This document shows, piece after piece, positions 25,859-33,670 of a DNA stretch of 64,000 nucleotides. The stretch's first letter is position 1, and every line of letters starts with the position of its first letter. Under the pieces are notes generated by a model. That model searched no databases, had not been told where the DNA came from, and saw only the letters and a program-made list of their open reading frames with translations. Source of the DNA: CAIQPV01 sp963719855 (GTDB taxonomy: Bacteria; Pseudomonadota; Gammaproteobacteria; Burkholderiales; Gallionellaceae). Both the position numbers and the translations under genes were made by a program. The stretch spans positions 930,001 to 994,000 of the forward strand of contig CAVRDK010000004.1 in assembly GCA_963719855.1 (NCBI GenBank), in the 5' to 3' direction.

Positions 25859-26095
25859 TTACAGCGCTTTATGCGTGCCGTCGCAGAATGGCGAACCCTT
25901 GGTGGCTCGGCAACCGCAAAGATACTTGGTTTCTTTCTCGGCGATGGTGAATTTTACCGGATTAATCTCGGTTCCAGAATGAGCACCATCGCAGAACGGC
26001 TGGTTCTTGGACAGGCCGCACGCGCACCAGTAGTGGTCGCCGGGTTCGAGTTCAACTGCATAAGGGCTTTTTTGTGTGCATACGGGTTTGGTCAT
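25859..26095 (-). CDS. Double CDGSH iron-sulphur protein
   Basis: 78 residues holding two CDGSH-type [2Fe-2S] motifs. The first has ligands C24, C26, C35 and H39 (CACGLSKNQPFCDGAH); the second C60, C62, C71 and H75 (CGCRATKGSPFCDGTH). The three-Cys one-His ligation gives redox-active, acid-labile clusters. Two motifs in one small soluble chain are typical of bacterial members of unknown role. It lies between marR and a membrane protein gene. ATG 26095 has GGAAAAA upstream. Confidence 0.93.
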   Translation of the reverse strand: MTKPVCTQKSPYAVELEPGDHYWCACGLSKNQPFCDGAHSGTEINPVKFTIAEKETKYLCGCRATKGSPFCDGTHKAL

Positions 26096-26128
26096 GATTT
26101 TTCCTTTTTGGTGGTTGCAGGTATTGCA

Positions 26129-26583
26129 TTATGGTACGGGTGAATCTTTGATATTGGCTGCGGAAAGCGCTATGCGCAGCCGCTGCAGCGCGTCTTTCGT
26201 GCTATCCAGATCTTCTTGCGAAAATGTGACAAAAGCCTGCCCAATATGCTTCAGGTGTGCCGGAAATATCTTGGCAAAAAGTATTTCTCCCTTGCGCGTC
26301 AGCTGCACGGTCTGGCTGCGCCCGTCGCAGGGCGACGCGACGCGCCGCACCAGATTCTTGGCCTCCAGGCGATCCACCACGCCGGTGAGCGTGCCCTTGG
26401 TAATCAGGGTTTTTCGCCCAACTCCTTGAAGTTAATGCCGTCCGTATTGCCCAGCGTGGCAACGATGTCAAACTGCGACGGGGTAAGACCAAGGGTGCGA
26501 ATGTGGCTTGCCGAAAAGGACTCAAATTCCTGATAGGCCCTGGCAAGTTCGCGCAGCACCGGAATAAAGGATTTATGTGACAT
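26129..26583 (-). pseudogene. MarR-family regulator gene with one-base frameshift
   Basis: From ATG 26583 the frame encodes MSHKSFIPVLRELARAYQEF, then LGLTPSQFDIVATLGNT and FKELGEKP followed by TGA. One more A in the run at about 26410 would continue as TLITKGTLTGVVDRLEAKNL, VRRVASPCDGRSQTVQLTRK and so on to the stop at 26129. Together this is a full winged-helix MarR protein of about 151 residues, including the recognition helix and wing. A lost base in a homopolymer may be mutation or sequencing error. A palindromic operator lies just upstream. Confidence 0.85.
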
Positions 26584-26595
26584 GATCTCTCAACA

Positions 26596-26632
26596 AGTTC
26601 TAGTTAGTACATTTTAAGTTCTAGTTAGAACT
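26596..26632. promoter_or_regulatory. Two-site MarR-type operator
   Basis: AGTTCTAGTTAGTAC (26596-26610) and AGTTCTAGTTAGAACT (26617-26632) repeat with 21-bp spacing, two helical turns. The second is a near-perfect palindrome (AGTTCTA-GT-TAGAACT). They lie 13-50 bases upstream of the marR start, the classic place for autorepression. Binding is inferred from position and symmetry. Confidence 0.65.
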
Positions 26633-26820
26633 CAAAGTCAAGAAATCAATGGCAATTAATTTTCACGTAAACGCTCCAACGTAGCGGATGAATTTGCTGT
26701 CTGGATATGACCCCTTGAAATTTTTGCGGCTTGCCCAATATTGGCTGCTGAGGGTGGTGATGGTAAGCTGCCCGCGTTTTGTTTTATAGAGGCTCCCTTT
26801 GGTTTGATGGAGACAAGAAC

Positions 26821-27702
26821 ATGAAAAGAACTTTTCTGTTTATCGCGACTAACCTCGCAGTGGTTTTTGTTATCAATATCACCCTGCGCCTGCTCGGCGT
26901 GGATCGGATACTCGACCAGAGCGGTGGTATTAACTTCAATGCGCTGCTGATCATGTCGCTGGTGATCGGCTTTTCCGGATCGATCATTTCGCTGCTGATG
27001 TCCAAGTGGTCGGCCAAGCGCATGGTGGGTGCGCAGGTTATCGAAAATCCAATCGACCCGATCGAGCGCTGGCTGCTAGAAACAGTGCGCAGGCAGGCGA
27101 ACGCGGCGGGTATCGGGATGCCGGAAGTGGCGATCTATGATGCGTCGGACGTGAATGCCTTCGCCACCGGCTGGAACCGCAACGCTGCGCTGGTGGCGGT
27201 GAGTACCGGTCTGCTGCATAACATGAGCAAGGATGAAATCGAGGCAGTGCTGGGGCATGAAATGAGCCATGTCTCCAACGGCGACATGGTGACGTTGGCG
27301 CTGATTCAGGGCGTGGTGAACACCTTCGTGATTTTCTTCGCCAAGTTGTTCGGCATTCTGGTGGATCGCGTGCTGCTCAAGAACGACGAGCGCAACGGCC
27401 CCGGCATCGGCGCATTCGTAGCCGAGATCGCGGCGCAACTGGTGCTGGGCGTGCTGGCCAGTGTCATCGTCATGTGGTTCTCGCGCCAGCGCGAATTCCG
27501 CGCCGATGCGGGCGGTGCCAACCTGGCCGGTCGCAACAAGATGATCGCCGCGCTGGAGCGCCTGAAAATAAACCATGAGCAAACCGTTCTGCCGGCCAAG
27601 ATGGCCGCCTTCGGTATCTCAGGCGGTAAAGGAATGATGCGCCTGTTCATGACCCACCCGCCGCTGGAAGAACGCATAGCGGCGCTACGCGCGGGCGGCT
27701 AA
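26821..27702 (+). CDS. htpX: Membrane zinc metalloprotease HtpX
   Basis: 293 residues, normal family length. Two N-terminal membrane helices (about 5-25 and 40-60) precede the M48 peptidase domain with the zinc motif HEMSH (H146, E147, H150) and the third-ligand helix FSRQREFRADAGGANLAG; a further hydrophobic pair lies between. It degrades misfolded inner-membrane proteins together with FtsH. ATG 26821 is preferred over a start at 26779 because GGAG lies upstream and the family starts MKR. A relict MITE end (TTTATAGAGGCTCCC, 26782-26796) lies in the leader. Confidence 0.96.
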   Translation: MKRTFLFIATNLAVVFVINITLRLLGVDRILDQSGGINFNALLIMSLVIGFSGSIISLLMSKWSAKRMVGAQVIENPIDPIERWLLETVRRQANAAGIGMPEVAIYDASDVNAFATGWNRNAALVAVSTGLLHNMSKDEIEAVLGHEMSHVSNGDMVTLALIQGVVNTFVIFFAKLFGILVDRVLLKNDERNGPGIGAFVAEIAAQLVLGVLASVIVMWFSRQREFRADAGGANLAGRNKMIAALERLKINHEQTVLPAKMAAFGISGGKGMMRLFMTHPPLEERIAALRAGG

Positions 27703-27712
27703 TCCAGCACCC

Positions 27713-27756
27713 GCACAGCAAAAAGGCTTGCAGCGCTGCAAGCCTTTTTGCTGTGC
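27713..27756. terminator. Bidirectional rho-independent terminator
   Basis: A perfect 44-bp palindrome with 22-bp arms: GCACAGCAAAAAGGCTTGCAGC and its complement. The stem GGCTTGCAGC/GCTGCAAGCC is flanked by A5 and T5, so it can end transcription of both convergent genes, htpX and mlaA. Confidence 0.92.
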
Positions 27757-27769
27757 ATAGCCTGGAATG

Positions 27770-28693
27770 TCAGCGTATCCCTTCGTCTTGCGACACCCAT
27801 ATCCGCAACACGGCGGGGATTTGTTTCGGTTCTGACGGTTCGATACTGATAGCAGCGACGGGCGATCCAATGGGCAACGTTTCATTCACAACGGGTGCGG
27901 CAACAGGGGCCGCTTCGGCGGTGGCGGGTTGCGCGTTTTCCACCTTATCGTTGGACGAGCCCTTGTCCGGTTTGCTGTCCTCTTCCTCGTCGTCATATTT
28001 TTCGCGCGGCGGATTGCCGTCATATACCAGACTTTGGCGGTGTTGCAGATAGGCGTCACGGATGAAGGCATAGCGGTCAATCGCCGCCTCATCCAGCACG
28101 TTTTCCTGGTCCAGCAAGGAGGCACGTTTTCCAATAAAATTTGTTACGTATGCCTCATTGCGCGTGTCCACATTCGAGACCTTCCTTATCGGGCTGGCAA
28201 GGGAGTCCGCATACAGCCCTACGCCGTCGCGCACGGAACTTGGGCCAAACAGGGGCAACACGAGGTAAGGGCCGCTGCCTATCCCCCAGTAGCCCAGAGT
28301 CTGGCCGAAGTCCTCGTTGTGTTTTTTCAGTCCTATTGCTGTGGCAACGTCGGCCACTCCGAAGAGTCCGAAGGTGGTATTCACGACTATGCGCCCAGTA
28401 TCCGAAACTGCTTGCACTACCTTGAATTGCAGCAAGTCGTTGGCCGCAACGATGACATCGTCCAGATTGGAGAAAAAATTGGATAGCATCATCCTTCCCG
28501 GTTCTGGAACGACCTTGTTGTAGCCCTTTGCCGCCGGTTTGGCCACGGCCTTGTCCAGCGTGTCGTTGAACCGGTACATGCCACGGTTGAACGACTCGAA
28601 CGGATCTTTCGGGTTGTGTCCGGTCGAAGCGCAACCGCCCAGCGCGAGACTGGTGAGCAGTAAGGAGAGCTGGATTTTTGGTTTGTGTATCAT
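27770..28693 (-). CDS. mlaA: Outer-membrane lipoprotein MlaA (VacJ)
   Basis: 307 residues with a lipoprotein signal (lipobox LALGGC, Cys21). The mature part shows the MlaA pattern DPFESFNRGMYRFNDTLD, FFSNLDDVIVAANDLLQF, RIVVNTTFGLFGVADVA, DFGQTLGYWGIGSGPYLVLP and GPSSVRDGVG. MlaA extracts mislocalised phospholipid from the outer leaflet and hands it to the Mla pathway. The C-terminal ~70 residues are a low-complexity acidic and Ala/Pro-rich tail beyond the usual domain. The rest of the mla genes are not in this window. Confidence 0.95.
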   Translation of the reverse strand: MIHKPKIQLSLLLTSLALGGCASTGHNPKDPFESFNRGMYRFNDTLDKAVAKPAAKGYNKVVPEPGRMMLSNFFSNLDDVIVAANDLLQFKVVQAVSDTGRIVVNTTFGLFGVADVATAIGLKKHNEDFGQTLGYWGIGSGPYLVLPLFGPSSVRDGVGLYADSLASPIRKVSNVDTRNEAYVTNFIGKRASLLDQENVLDEAAIDRYAFIRDAYLQHRQSLVYDGNPPREKYDDEEEDSKPDKGSSNDKVENAQPATAEAAPVAAPVVNETLPIGSPVAAISIEPSEPKQIPAVLRIWVSQDEGIR

Positions 28694-28747
28694 TGAAAGT
28701 TCTTGGTTCGTCGCTGTGATTATAGGGGGAATGACCGTTCAGGAAAG

Positions 28748-29296
28748 CTATGCCGAGCGTGACGGAGCCGCCAAGTCGCCTATACGGAATTGAAAATTGC
28801 CCACCTTGCGGTCGGCGAAGTAGTGTTGCAGGGTAAAGCACACAGGACGGAAGGCCAGTTCGTCCCACGGAGTGTCTTGCTCCTCGAATAGCTTAACTTC
28901 CAGGCTTTCTGCGCCGGGTGAGAAATCCAGATCGAGCAATCTGGCGCGAAAAAAAAGTTGCACCTGATTGATGTAGGGCAGGTTGTACATCGAATACAGA
29001 TCACCGATGGCGATGCGCGCATTGGCTTCTTCCTGTGTCTCGCGTATCGCAGCTTCGGTAGTGGTCTCGCCGTTTTCCATGAAACCTGCGGGTAGCGTCC
29101 ACAGCCCATAGCGCGGCTCGATGGCTCGGCGGCACAACAGGATGCGGCCATCTTCCCATTCCGGGATGGCACCGATCACCAAGTTGGGATTCTGGTAGTG
29201 GATGGTGGAACAAATGGTGCAGACGTGACGCAGGCGATTGTCATCCGGCGGCTGGCGTAGTTCGACCGGCGCGCCGCATGCACTGCAAAACTTCAT
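28748..29296 (-). CDS. NUDIX hydrolase with N-terminal zinc ribbon
   Basis: 182 residues from ATG 29296. An N-terminal ribbon (FCSACG...HVCTIC) with two CxxC pairs is followed by a Nudix domain. The Nudix box is GFMENGETTTEAAIRETQEE plus AN, close to the consensus GX5EX7REUXEEXGU although the usual penultimate Gly is Asn. It hydrolyses nucleoside-diphosphate derivatives; the exact substrate is unknown. The start codon overlaps the bamD stop (ATGA), so it is translated from the bamD message. Confidence 0.9.
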   Translation of the reverse strand: MKFCSACGAPVELRQPPDDNRLRHVCTICSTIHYQNPNLVIGAIPEWEDGRILLCRRAIEPRYGLWTLPAGFMENGETTTEAAIRETQEEANARIAIGDLYSMYNLPYINQVQLFFRARLLDLDFSPGAESLEVKLFEEQDTPWDELAFRPVCFTLQHYFADRKVGNFQFRIGDLAAPSRSA

Positions 29297-30171
29297 TTCC
29301 AGAATTCCCACCACGAATTCTCGTTTTGGGATGACGGCTTAACGGCAGGTGCTGTTGTATTTTTCCAGAATTCCCACCACGAATTCTCGTTTTGGGGTGA
29401 CGGCTTGACGCCAGGTGCTATTGTACCATCCTTGGCAATGTTTTTGTCTAGCACCCGCTGCGCATCGTCGCGCAAATCCTTCATGCCCATGGCGTCATAG
29501 GCCTGCACCATGATCTGCAGCGCATCGAGCGTAGACGGAGTTTGCGGGTAATTAGTGAGCACACCTTTGGCACGGTTGGCTGCTGCCACATACGCGCCAC
29601 GGCGCAAATAAAAACTGGCGACATGAATTTCGTAGTGCGCCAAGACGTTGACCAAGTATTGCATGCGCAGCCTGGAGTCTGGCGCATATTTGCTGTCGGG
29701 AAAACGCGTCACCAACTCCTTGAATGCATCGAAGGAATCACGCGCCGCCTTCGGGTCTTTCTCGGAGAGGTCCTGTTTAACTGTAACTATGCGGGCCAGC
29801 AGGCCCAGATCTTCGTTGAAATTGATCAACCCTTTCAGATAATAGGCGTAATCCACATGCGGATTGTTGGGGTATTGCTTGATGAAACGGTCGGTAGCGG
29901 CGAGGGCTGCGTCCGGTTCCTTCTGTTTGAAATTCGCATAAGCGATTTCCAATTCTGCTTGCTGCGCATAGCGGCCATAGGGGTAGCGCGATTGCAGCGT
30001 TTCAAAAGACTTCACGGCTTTTTCATAATTGTTGTCGTTCATTTCCTCCATGGCATCGGCGTAGAGCTTTTCGACGGGAGCAGATTTCGATGCCCCTTTA
30101 TCGTCCGACGATGAAAAAATGCCACAAGCAGTTAACGTGAGCAACAGGATTAAGGCTAAACTATGGCGCAT
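29293..30171 (-). CDS. bamD: Outer-membrane assembly lipoprotein BamD with duplicated tail
   Basis: 292 residues with a lipobox (LTLTAC, Cys16). The body has TPR-like repeats typical of BamD (YADAMEEMNDNNYEKAVKSF, LEIAYANFKQKEPDAALAAT, DFIKQYP-type segments) and RRGAYVAAANRAK. BamD is an essential part of the Bam complex that folds outer-membrane beta barrels. The C-terminus ends in two copies of a 22-residue unit including QNENSWWEFWK, encoded by a 66-bp direct tandem repeat (29297 and 29363). Its ATG overlaps the divergent rluD candidate ATG in the shared bases CATG. Confidence 0.95.
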   Translation of the reverse strand: MRHSLALILLLTLTACGIFSSSDDKGASKSAPVEKLYADAMEEMNDNNYEKAVKSFETLQSRYPYGRYAQQAELEIAYANFKQKEPDAALAATDRFIKQYPNNPHVDYAYYLKGLINFNEDLGLLARIVTVKQDLSEKDPKAARDSFDAFKELVTRFPDSKYAPDSRLRMQYLVNVLAHYEIHVASFYLRRGAYVAAANRAKGVLTNYPQTPSTLDALQIMVQAYDAMGMKDLRDDAQRVLDKNIAKDGTIAPGVKPSPQNENSWWEFWKNTTAPAVKPSSQNENSWWEFWK

Positions 30172-31543
30172 GACTGAACCCGAAAATATTTTGCGCGATT
30201 ATAACAAAGTTAGGCAATCCACTATGCGACATTTAAAAGACAAGCAATCGGCTGATGAACTAACTAGCCATTCCACTAGGCTGCCCAAAAACGGCAACCA
30301 AGTGGCTGGTTATATTCACCAAGGCGATAGTGATGTTGTTACAGTCGCATGCACCAAAGTTAGGCAATCCGCTGATGGAACTACCGGTGAAACTACTGGT
30401 GAAACTACTAGCCATCTGACTAAGCTGCAAAAACCGCAGCAAGTCATTGGTTATAGCCATTTGACTTGGCTGTCAAAAGACGCCAGCCAAGTCGCTGGTT
30501 ATAGGCAATCAAAAAACGATTGCCAAGTGGCTGGTTATACCCAGCAAGCTGAATACGGAATTGACACTGGAGTTGATACTACCGCAAATTCCGCCCCCCT
30601 AAGTTTGCTCACATTCAAGACGCCTGACGAATATGCCGGGATGCGCCTCGACCAAGTATTGGCCAAGCTGCTGCCGGAATATTCGCGCGGCCGCCTGCAA
30701 GACTGGATCGCGCATGAACAGGTCAAGGTTGATGGCGCAGCCGCCACCATCAAACGGAAAGTGTGGGGCGGCGAAACCATCGAAGTCATGCCGCAATCGA
30801 ATCCGTCCGAACAGCCGCATCAGGCCGAGGACATCGCGCTGAATGTCGTGTTCGAGGACGACAGCATCCTCATTATCAACAAACCGGCCGGACTGGTGGT
30901 TCACCCCGGCAGCGGCAATTGGGAAGGAACACTGCTCAACGCCCTGCTGCACCATGCGCCGCAACTCTCAGAAATTCCGCGCGCCGGCATCGTGCATCGG
31001 CTGGACAAGGACACCAGCGGCTTGCTGGTGGTGACCAAGACCATCATTGCGCAAACAGCGCTGGTGCGCCAGTTGCAGGCACGCACCGTGCATCGCGAAT
31101 ATTATGCGCTGGTCTACGGCGAAGTGGAACGCAGTGGCACCGTGGATGCAGCCATGGGTCGCCATCCCACGCAACGCACCAAGATGGCCATCGTGGAAGA
31201 CGGCAAGCCTGCGGTTACGCATTACGGCGTGGCGGAACGTTTCCCCGGCTGCACCCTGCTGCGCTGCAAGCTGGAAACCGGACGCACCCACCAGATCCGC
31301 GTACATCTCGCCTCCATCCGTCATCCACTGGTCGGCGACAGCACCTACATCAAGGGCGCACAAAAATGCGCGCCACAATTGCGCGCCCTGCTCGCCGCTT
31401 TTCCGCGCCAGGCACTGCACGCGGCGCAACTTGGGCTGGAGCACCCGGAGACGGGCGAGTGGCTGGAATGGCAGGCTCCGTTGCCGAACGACATGGCGCA
31501 ATTGCTGGCACAGATCAGAAGCACATCGCATGAGCTTGCTTGA
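30170..31543 (+). CDS. rluD: 23S rRNA pseudouridine synthase RluD with repeat-encoded leader
   Basis: The core from about residue 145 is a normal RluD: S4 domain (MRLDQVLAKLLPEYSRGRLQ), then the synthase domain with catalytic Asp in HRLDKDTSGLLVV, and GRTHQIRVHLA. It converts uridines in helix 69 of 23S rRNA. The family is about 325 residues, but this frame is open for 457 from ATG 30170. Residues about 29-123 are encoded by modular hairpin elements. Between their end (30538) and the S4 domain the only in-frame start codon is TTG 30605, without a ribosome site, so translation through the repeats is likely. ATG 30224 is another possible start. Confidence 0.9.
   Translation: MTEPENILRDYNKVRQSTMRHLKDKQSADELTSHSTRLPKNGNQVAGYIHQGDSDVVTVACTKVRQSADGTTGETTGETTSHLTKLQKPQQVIGYSHLTWLSKDASQVAGYRQSKNDCQVAGYTQQAEYGIDTGVDTTANSAPLSLLTFKTPDEYAGMRLDQVLAKLLPEYSRGRLQDWIAHEQVKVDGAAATIKRKVWGGETIEVMPQSNPSEQPHQAEDIALNVVFEDDSILIINKPAGLVVHPGSGNWEGTLLNALLHHAPQLSEIPRAGIVHRLDKDTSGLLVVTKTIIAQTALVRQLQARTVHREYYALVYGEVERSGTVDAAMGRHPTQRTKMAIVEDGKPAVTHYGVAERFPGCTLLRCKLETGRTHQIRVHLASIRHPLVGDSTYIKGAQKCAPQLRALLAAFPRQALHAAQLGLEHPETGEWLEWQAPLPNDMAQLLAQIRSTSHELA
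30254..30538 (+). repeat. Modular hairpin elements in the rluD 5' region
   Basis: Three parts. 30254-30313 (60 bp): one 12-mer plus a 48-bp hairpin, stem CCACT:AGTGG. 30374-30502 (129 bp): three 12-mers, a 45-bp hairpin with stem TGACT:AGTCA and a 48-bp hairpin with stem GACT:AGTC. 30503-30538: a shortened derivative with GGCAATC/GATTGCC. All parts are in phase 0 and free of stops in the rluD frame. The segment AAAGTTAGGCAATCC occurs before both main copies. Confidence 0.9.
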
Positions 31544-32267
31544 GCATTGCATCATCCCCGATTGGCCAGCACCAAAGAATGTGCGTGCCTTGCAAACCAC
31601 TCGCAATAGCGGTTTCAGCGTTGCTCCCTACGCCAGTTTCAACCTTGGCGACCATGTCGGAGATGCGCCGCTGGCGGTGGAGCGCAACCGCATGTTGCTG
31701 CAACCCCTGCTGCCCAGCGAACCCGTGTGGCTCAAACAGGTACATGGCACGGTGGTGGCGGACGCCGGACAAGCCTCATGTTGGCCGCAGGCCGATGCCT
31801 GCATCACTTCACATTCCGGCGCAGTATGCGTGGTGATGACAGCGGATTGTCTGCCTGTGCTGCTGTGCGATGAACAGGGCAGCGTGGTCGGCGCGGCACA
31901 TGCCGGTTGGCGCGGATTGTGCGACGGCGTAATTGAACAAACCGTGTACGCCATGAACGTAGTGCCACCTTTCCTCATGGCATGGCTGGGGCCAGCCATC
32001 GGCCCGCAGGCATTCGAAGTGGGCGAAGAAGTTCGCGCGGCCTTTGTGGCACAGCAGCCGGAAGCCGCTGCTGCTTTCGTACCGGGAGTTTCCGGCAAAT
32101 GGTATGCCGACATTTACCAACTCGCGCGCCTGCGCCTGCACTCACTGGGCATCACGCGCATTTACGGCGGTGAACTGTGCACCTATACCGACTATCAACG
32201 ATTCTTCTCCTATCGTCGTGATGGTGTGACAGGAAGAATGGGAACGTTTATCTGGATAACGGAGTAA
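31530..32267 (+). CDS. pgeF: Peptidoglycan editing factor / purine nucleoside phosphorylase PgeF
   Basis: 245 residues of the YfiH/PgeF (former polyphenol oxidase) family. Conserved residues are visible in WLKQVHGTVV, VMTADCLPVLLCD, AAHAGWRGLCDGVI and GPAIGPQAFEVG, which provide the Cys/His zinc and active-site residues. Described activities include removal of misincorporated residues from peptidoglycan precursors and purine nucleoside cleavage. ATG 31530 overlaps the end of rluD by 14 bases, the same order as in E. coli, so the two are co-transcribed. Confidence 0.93.
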   Translation: MSLLEHCIIPDWPAPKNVRALQTTRNSGFSVAPYASFNLGDHVGDAPLAVERNRMLLQPLLPSEPVWLKQVHGTVVADAGQASCWPQADACITSHSGAVCVVMTADCLPVLLCDEQGSVVGAAHAGWRGLCDGVIEQTVYAMNVVPPFLMAWLGPAIGPQAFEVGEEVRAAFVAQQPEAAAAFVPGVSGKWYADIYQLARLRLHSLGITRIYGGELCTYTDYQRFFSYRRDGVTGRMGTFIWITE

Positions 32268-32352
32268 TCTCTGGGTATCCGTAATATGTGACAAATTGCC
32301 GCACCTCTTTGAGTTATCCGTTCTGCGCCAACTGTTATTTGGAGTGTCTTTA

Positions 32353-32648
32353 GGGAGCCTTTATAAATCCAATTTTCTGATGAAACTACTGATGGAACTA
32401 CTAGCCATCTCACTAAGCTGCACAAACCGCAGCAAGTGATTGGTTATAGCCATTCCACTAGGTTGTCAAAAGACGCCAACCAAGTGGCTGGTTATAAGTC
32501 AGACAAGGCGCGATTAAAAATTGCGACGACGCATATACCTGATATGTTAGGAGTAATTTTTTATGAGCAACGCAGTATGGCGACGAAGTGGGGTAAGCAG
32601 GCAATCCGCAAAGCGGATGCTCGCAAAATTGGATTTATAGAAGCTCCC
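32353..32648. repeat. MITE-like element, copy C, interrupted twice
   Basis: Ends GGGAGCCTTTATAAATCCAA and (complement of right end) GGGAGCTTCTATAAATCCAA frame a copy of the 141-bp element. It is interrupted after TTTTCT by the 117-bp modular element (32379-32495) and, near the right end, by about 38 bp containing the small hairpin GCAATCCGCAAAGCGGATGC (about 32587-32625). Without these inserts the remaining ~141 bp align with copy B from end to end. Confidence 0.9.
32379..32495 (+). repeat. Modular hairpin element, 117 bp, nested in the MITE-like copy
   Basis: GATGAAACTACT and GATGGAACTACT, then a 45-bp hairpin (stem TCACT:AGTGA) and a 48-bp hairpin (stem CCACT:AGTGG), ending GGTTAT. Comparison with copy B fixes the ends exactly: TTTTCT | element | AAGTCAGAC. 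There is no target-site duplication and no terminal inverted repeat. Confidence 0.95.
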
Positions 32649-32695
32649 TTTAGATGACGAACATTTTCGGGAGATAAGAACTGCTCCTCTGAGAT

Positions 32696-33244
32696 TTACA
32701 TCACAGGCAGTTTTGCCAGCTTGCGTTGCAGGGTGCGGCGGTGCATGTTTAGGGCTCGCGCAGTTGATGAGATATTGCCTTCGTGTTCAAGCAATACGCG
32801 ATTGATGTGCTCCCACTCCAGACGATCCACTGTCGTAACCTGGGCATCGAAATGAAGGTCAGGGCTTGGATGATGACCAAACGCTGCCGCGATTTCGTCG
32901 GCATTCGCCGGTTTGGCAAGATATTGCGTCGCACCCAGTTTAATCGCTTCCACTGCCGTGGCAATGCTGGCATAACCAGTCAGCATCACGATGCGTGTTG
33001 CCGGATCGAGTTCATGGAGTGCTTGCACCAGCGTCAATCCAGACGCCCCGTCCATCTTCAAGTCCACCACCGCATATTCCGGTGGATTTGCCTTCGCCAG
33101 CGGAATAGCCTGCTCAACGCTATGCGCCACGGTTATGGTGTAACCCCGTCTTTGTAGTGCCTGACAAAGCACCTGACAAAAGACAACATCGTCATCCACC
33201 AGTAGCAGCGATGCTTGTTCGTTGAGAAAAGTGTTCACAATCAT
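32696..33244 (-). CDS. ActR/RegA-type redox response regulator, orphan
   Basis: 182 residues: receiver domain (about 10-125; LLLVDDD, phospho-Asp in YAVVDLKMDGASG, TGYAS, KPAN) and a C-terminal Fis-type helix-turn-helix (DRLEWEHINRVLLEHEGNIS, STARALNMHRRTLQRKLAK). This is the ActR/RegA/PrrA/RoxR family, which responds to redox state through a RegB-type kinase and controls energy genes. No partner kinase gene is adjacent, unlike the common arrangement. Two adjoining palindromes upstream may be autoregulatory sites. Confidence 0.92.
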   Translation of the reverse strand: MIVNTFLNEQASLLLVDDDVVFCQVLCQALQRRGYTITVAHSVEQAIPLAKANPPEYAVVDLKMDGASGLTLVQALHELDPATRIVMLTGYASIATAVEAIKLGATQYLAKPANADEIAAAFGHHPSPDLHFDAQVTTVDRLEWEHINRVLLEHEGNISSTARALNMHRRTLQRKLAKLPVM

Positions 33245-33670
33245 TTTCCTGAAATGCTAATGAGAAAAGAGTAGCTCACTTCGCAAAATATTACCATGCG
33301 ACAAATTGTCGCGCGACATCATGTCGCATCCCAAATTATCGAATCATGCATTAAATTGCGACTCTGCCAAGTCGTTGCCGAGTTCTAATCAGTATCTGCA
33401 TCATTTATAATGGTTGGTTTTTTACTCCTCCCGCATGCGACGATTTGGTTTTTTACAATTCTCGTGGTACGACGCAATATCTTGCCATCTGCATAATAAA
33501 CGCGGCTTTCAAGTCCGGAATGGAGTATGATTTAAGCTCATTCAAGTTCCCCTCACCTATTGACGGTGTATGCGGGAGATCGCTTCAACCCATTTCTTCC
33601 CCACTTATTCCAGATCGAAGTTGGCGCCATTTTTCGGCTGGCACGCTTGTTTCAAAAAGGAGGTTGCATT
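33245..33670. other. Divergent promoter region
   Basis: No gene. It separates the regA-like gene from the frameshifted membrane-protein gene. It holds the palindromes at 33298-33327, a further GCGAC-N8-GTCG half-palindrome at about 33358-33374 and an AT-rich stretch. AGGAGG at 33660-33665 is the ribosome site of the downstream gene. Confidence 0.5.
33298..33327. promoter_or_regulatory. Tandem GCGAC-N5-GTCGC palindromes, likely RegA-type sites
   Basis: Two 15-bp near-perfect palindromes touch: GCGACAAATTGTCGC (33298-33312) and GCGACATCATGTCGC (33313-33327). They lie 54-83 bases upstream of the regA-like start. PrrA/RegA-family sites are GC-rich inverted repeats of the type GCGNC...GNCGC, so autoregulation is inferred. 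Confidence 0.6.

Larger units (their letters stand above)
32268..32695. other. Repeat-filled intergenic region
   Basis: No gene. After the pgeF stop there are 85 bases without clear features, then MITE-like copy C (32353-32648) with two internal insertions, then the convergent regulator gene. No clear terminator was found outside the repeats. Confidence 0.6.
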
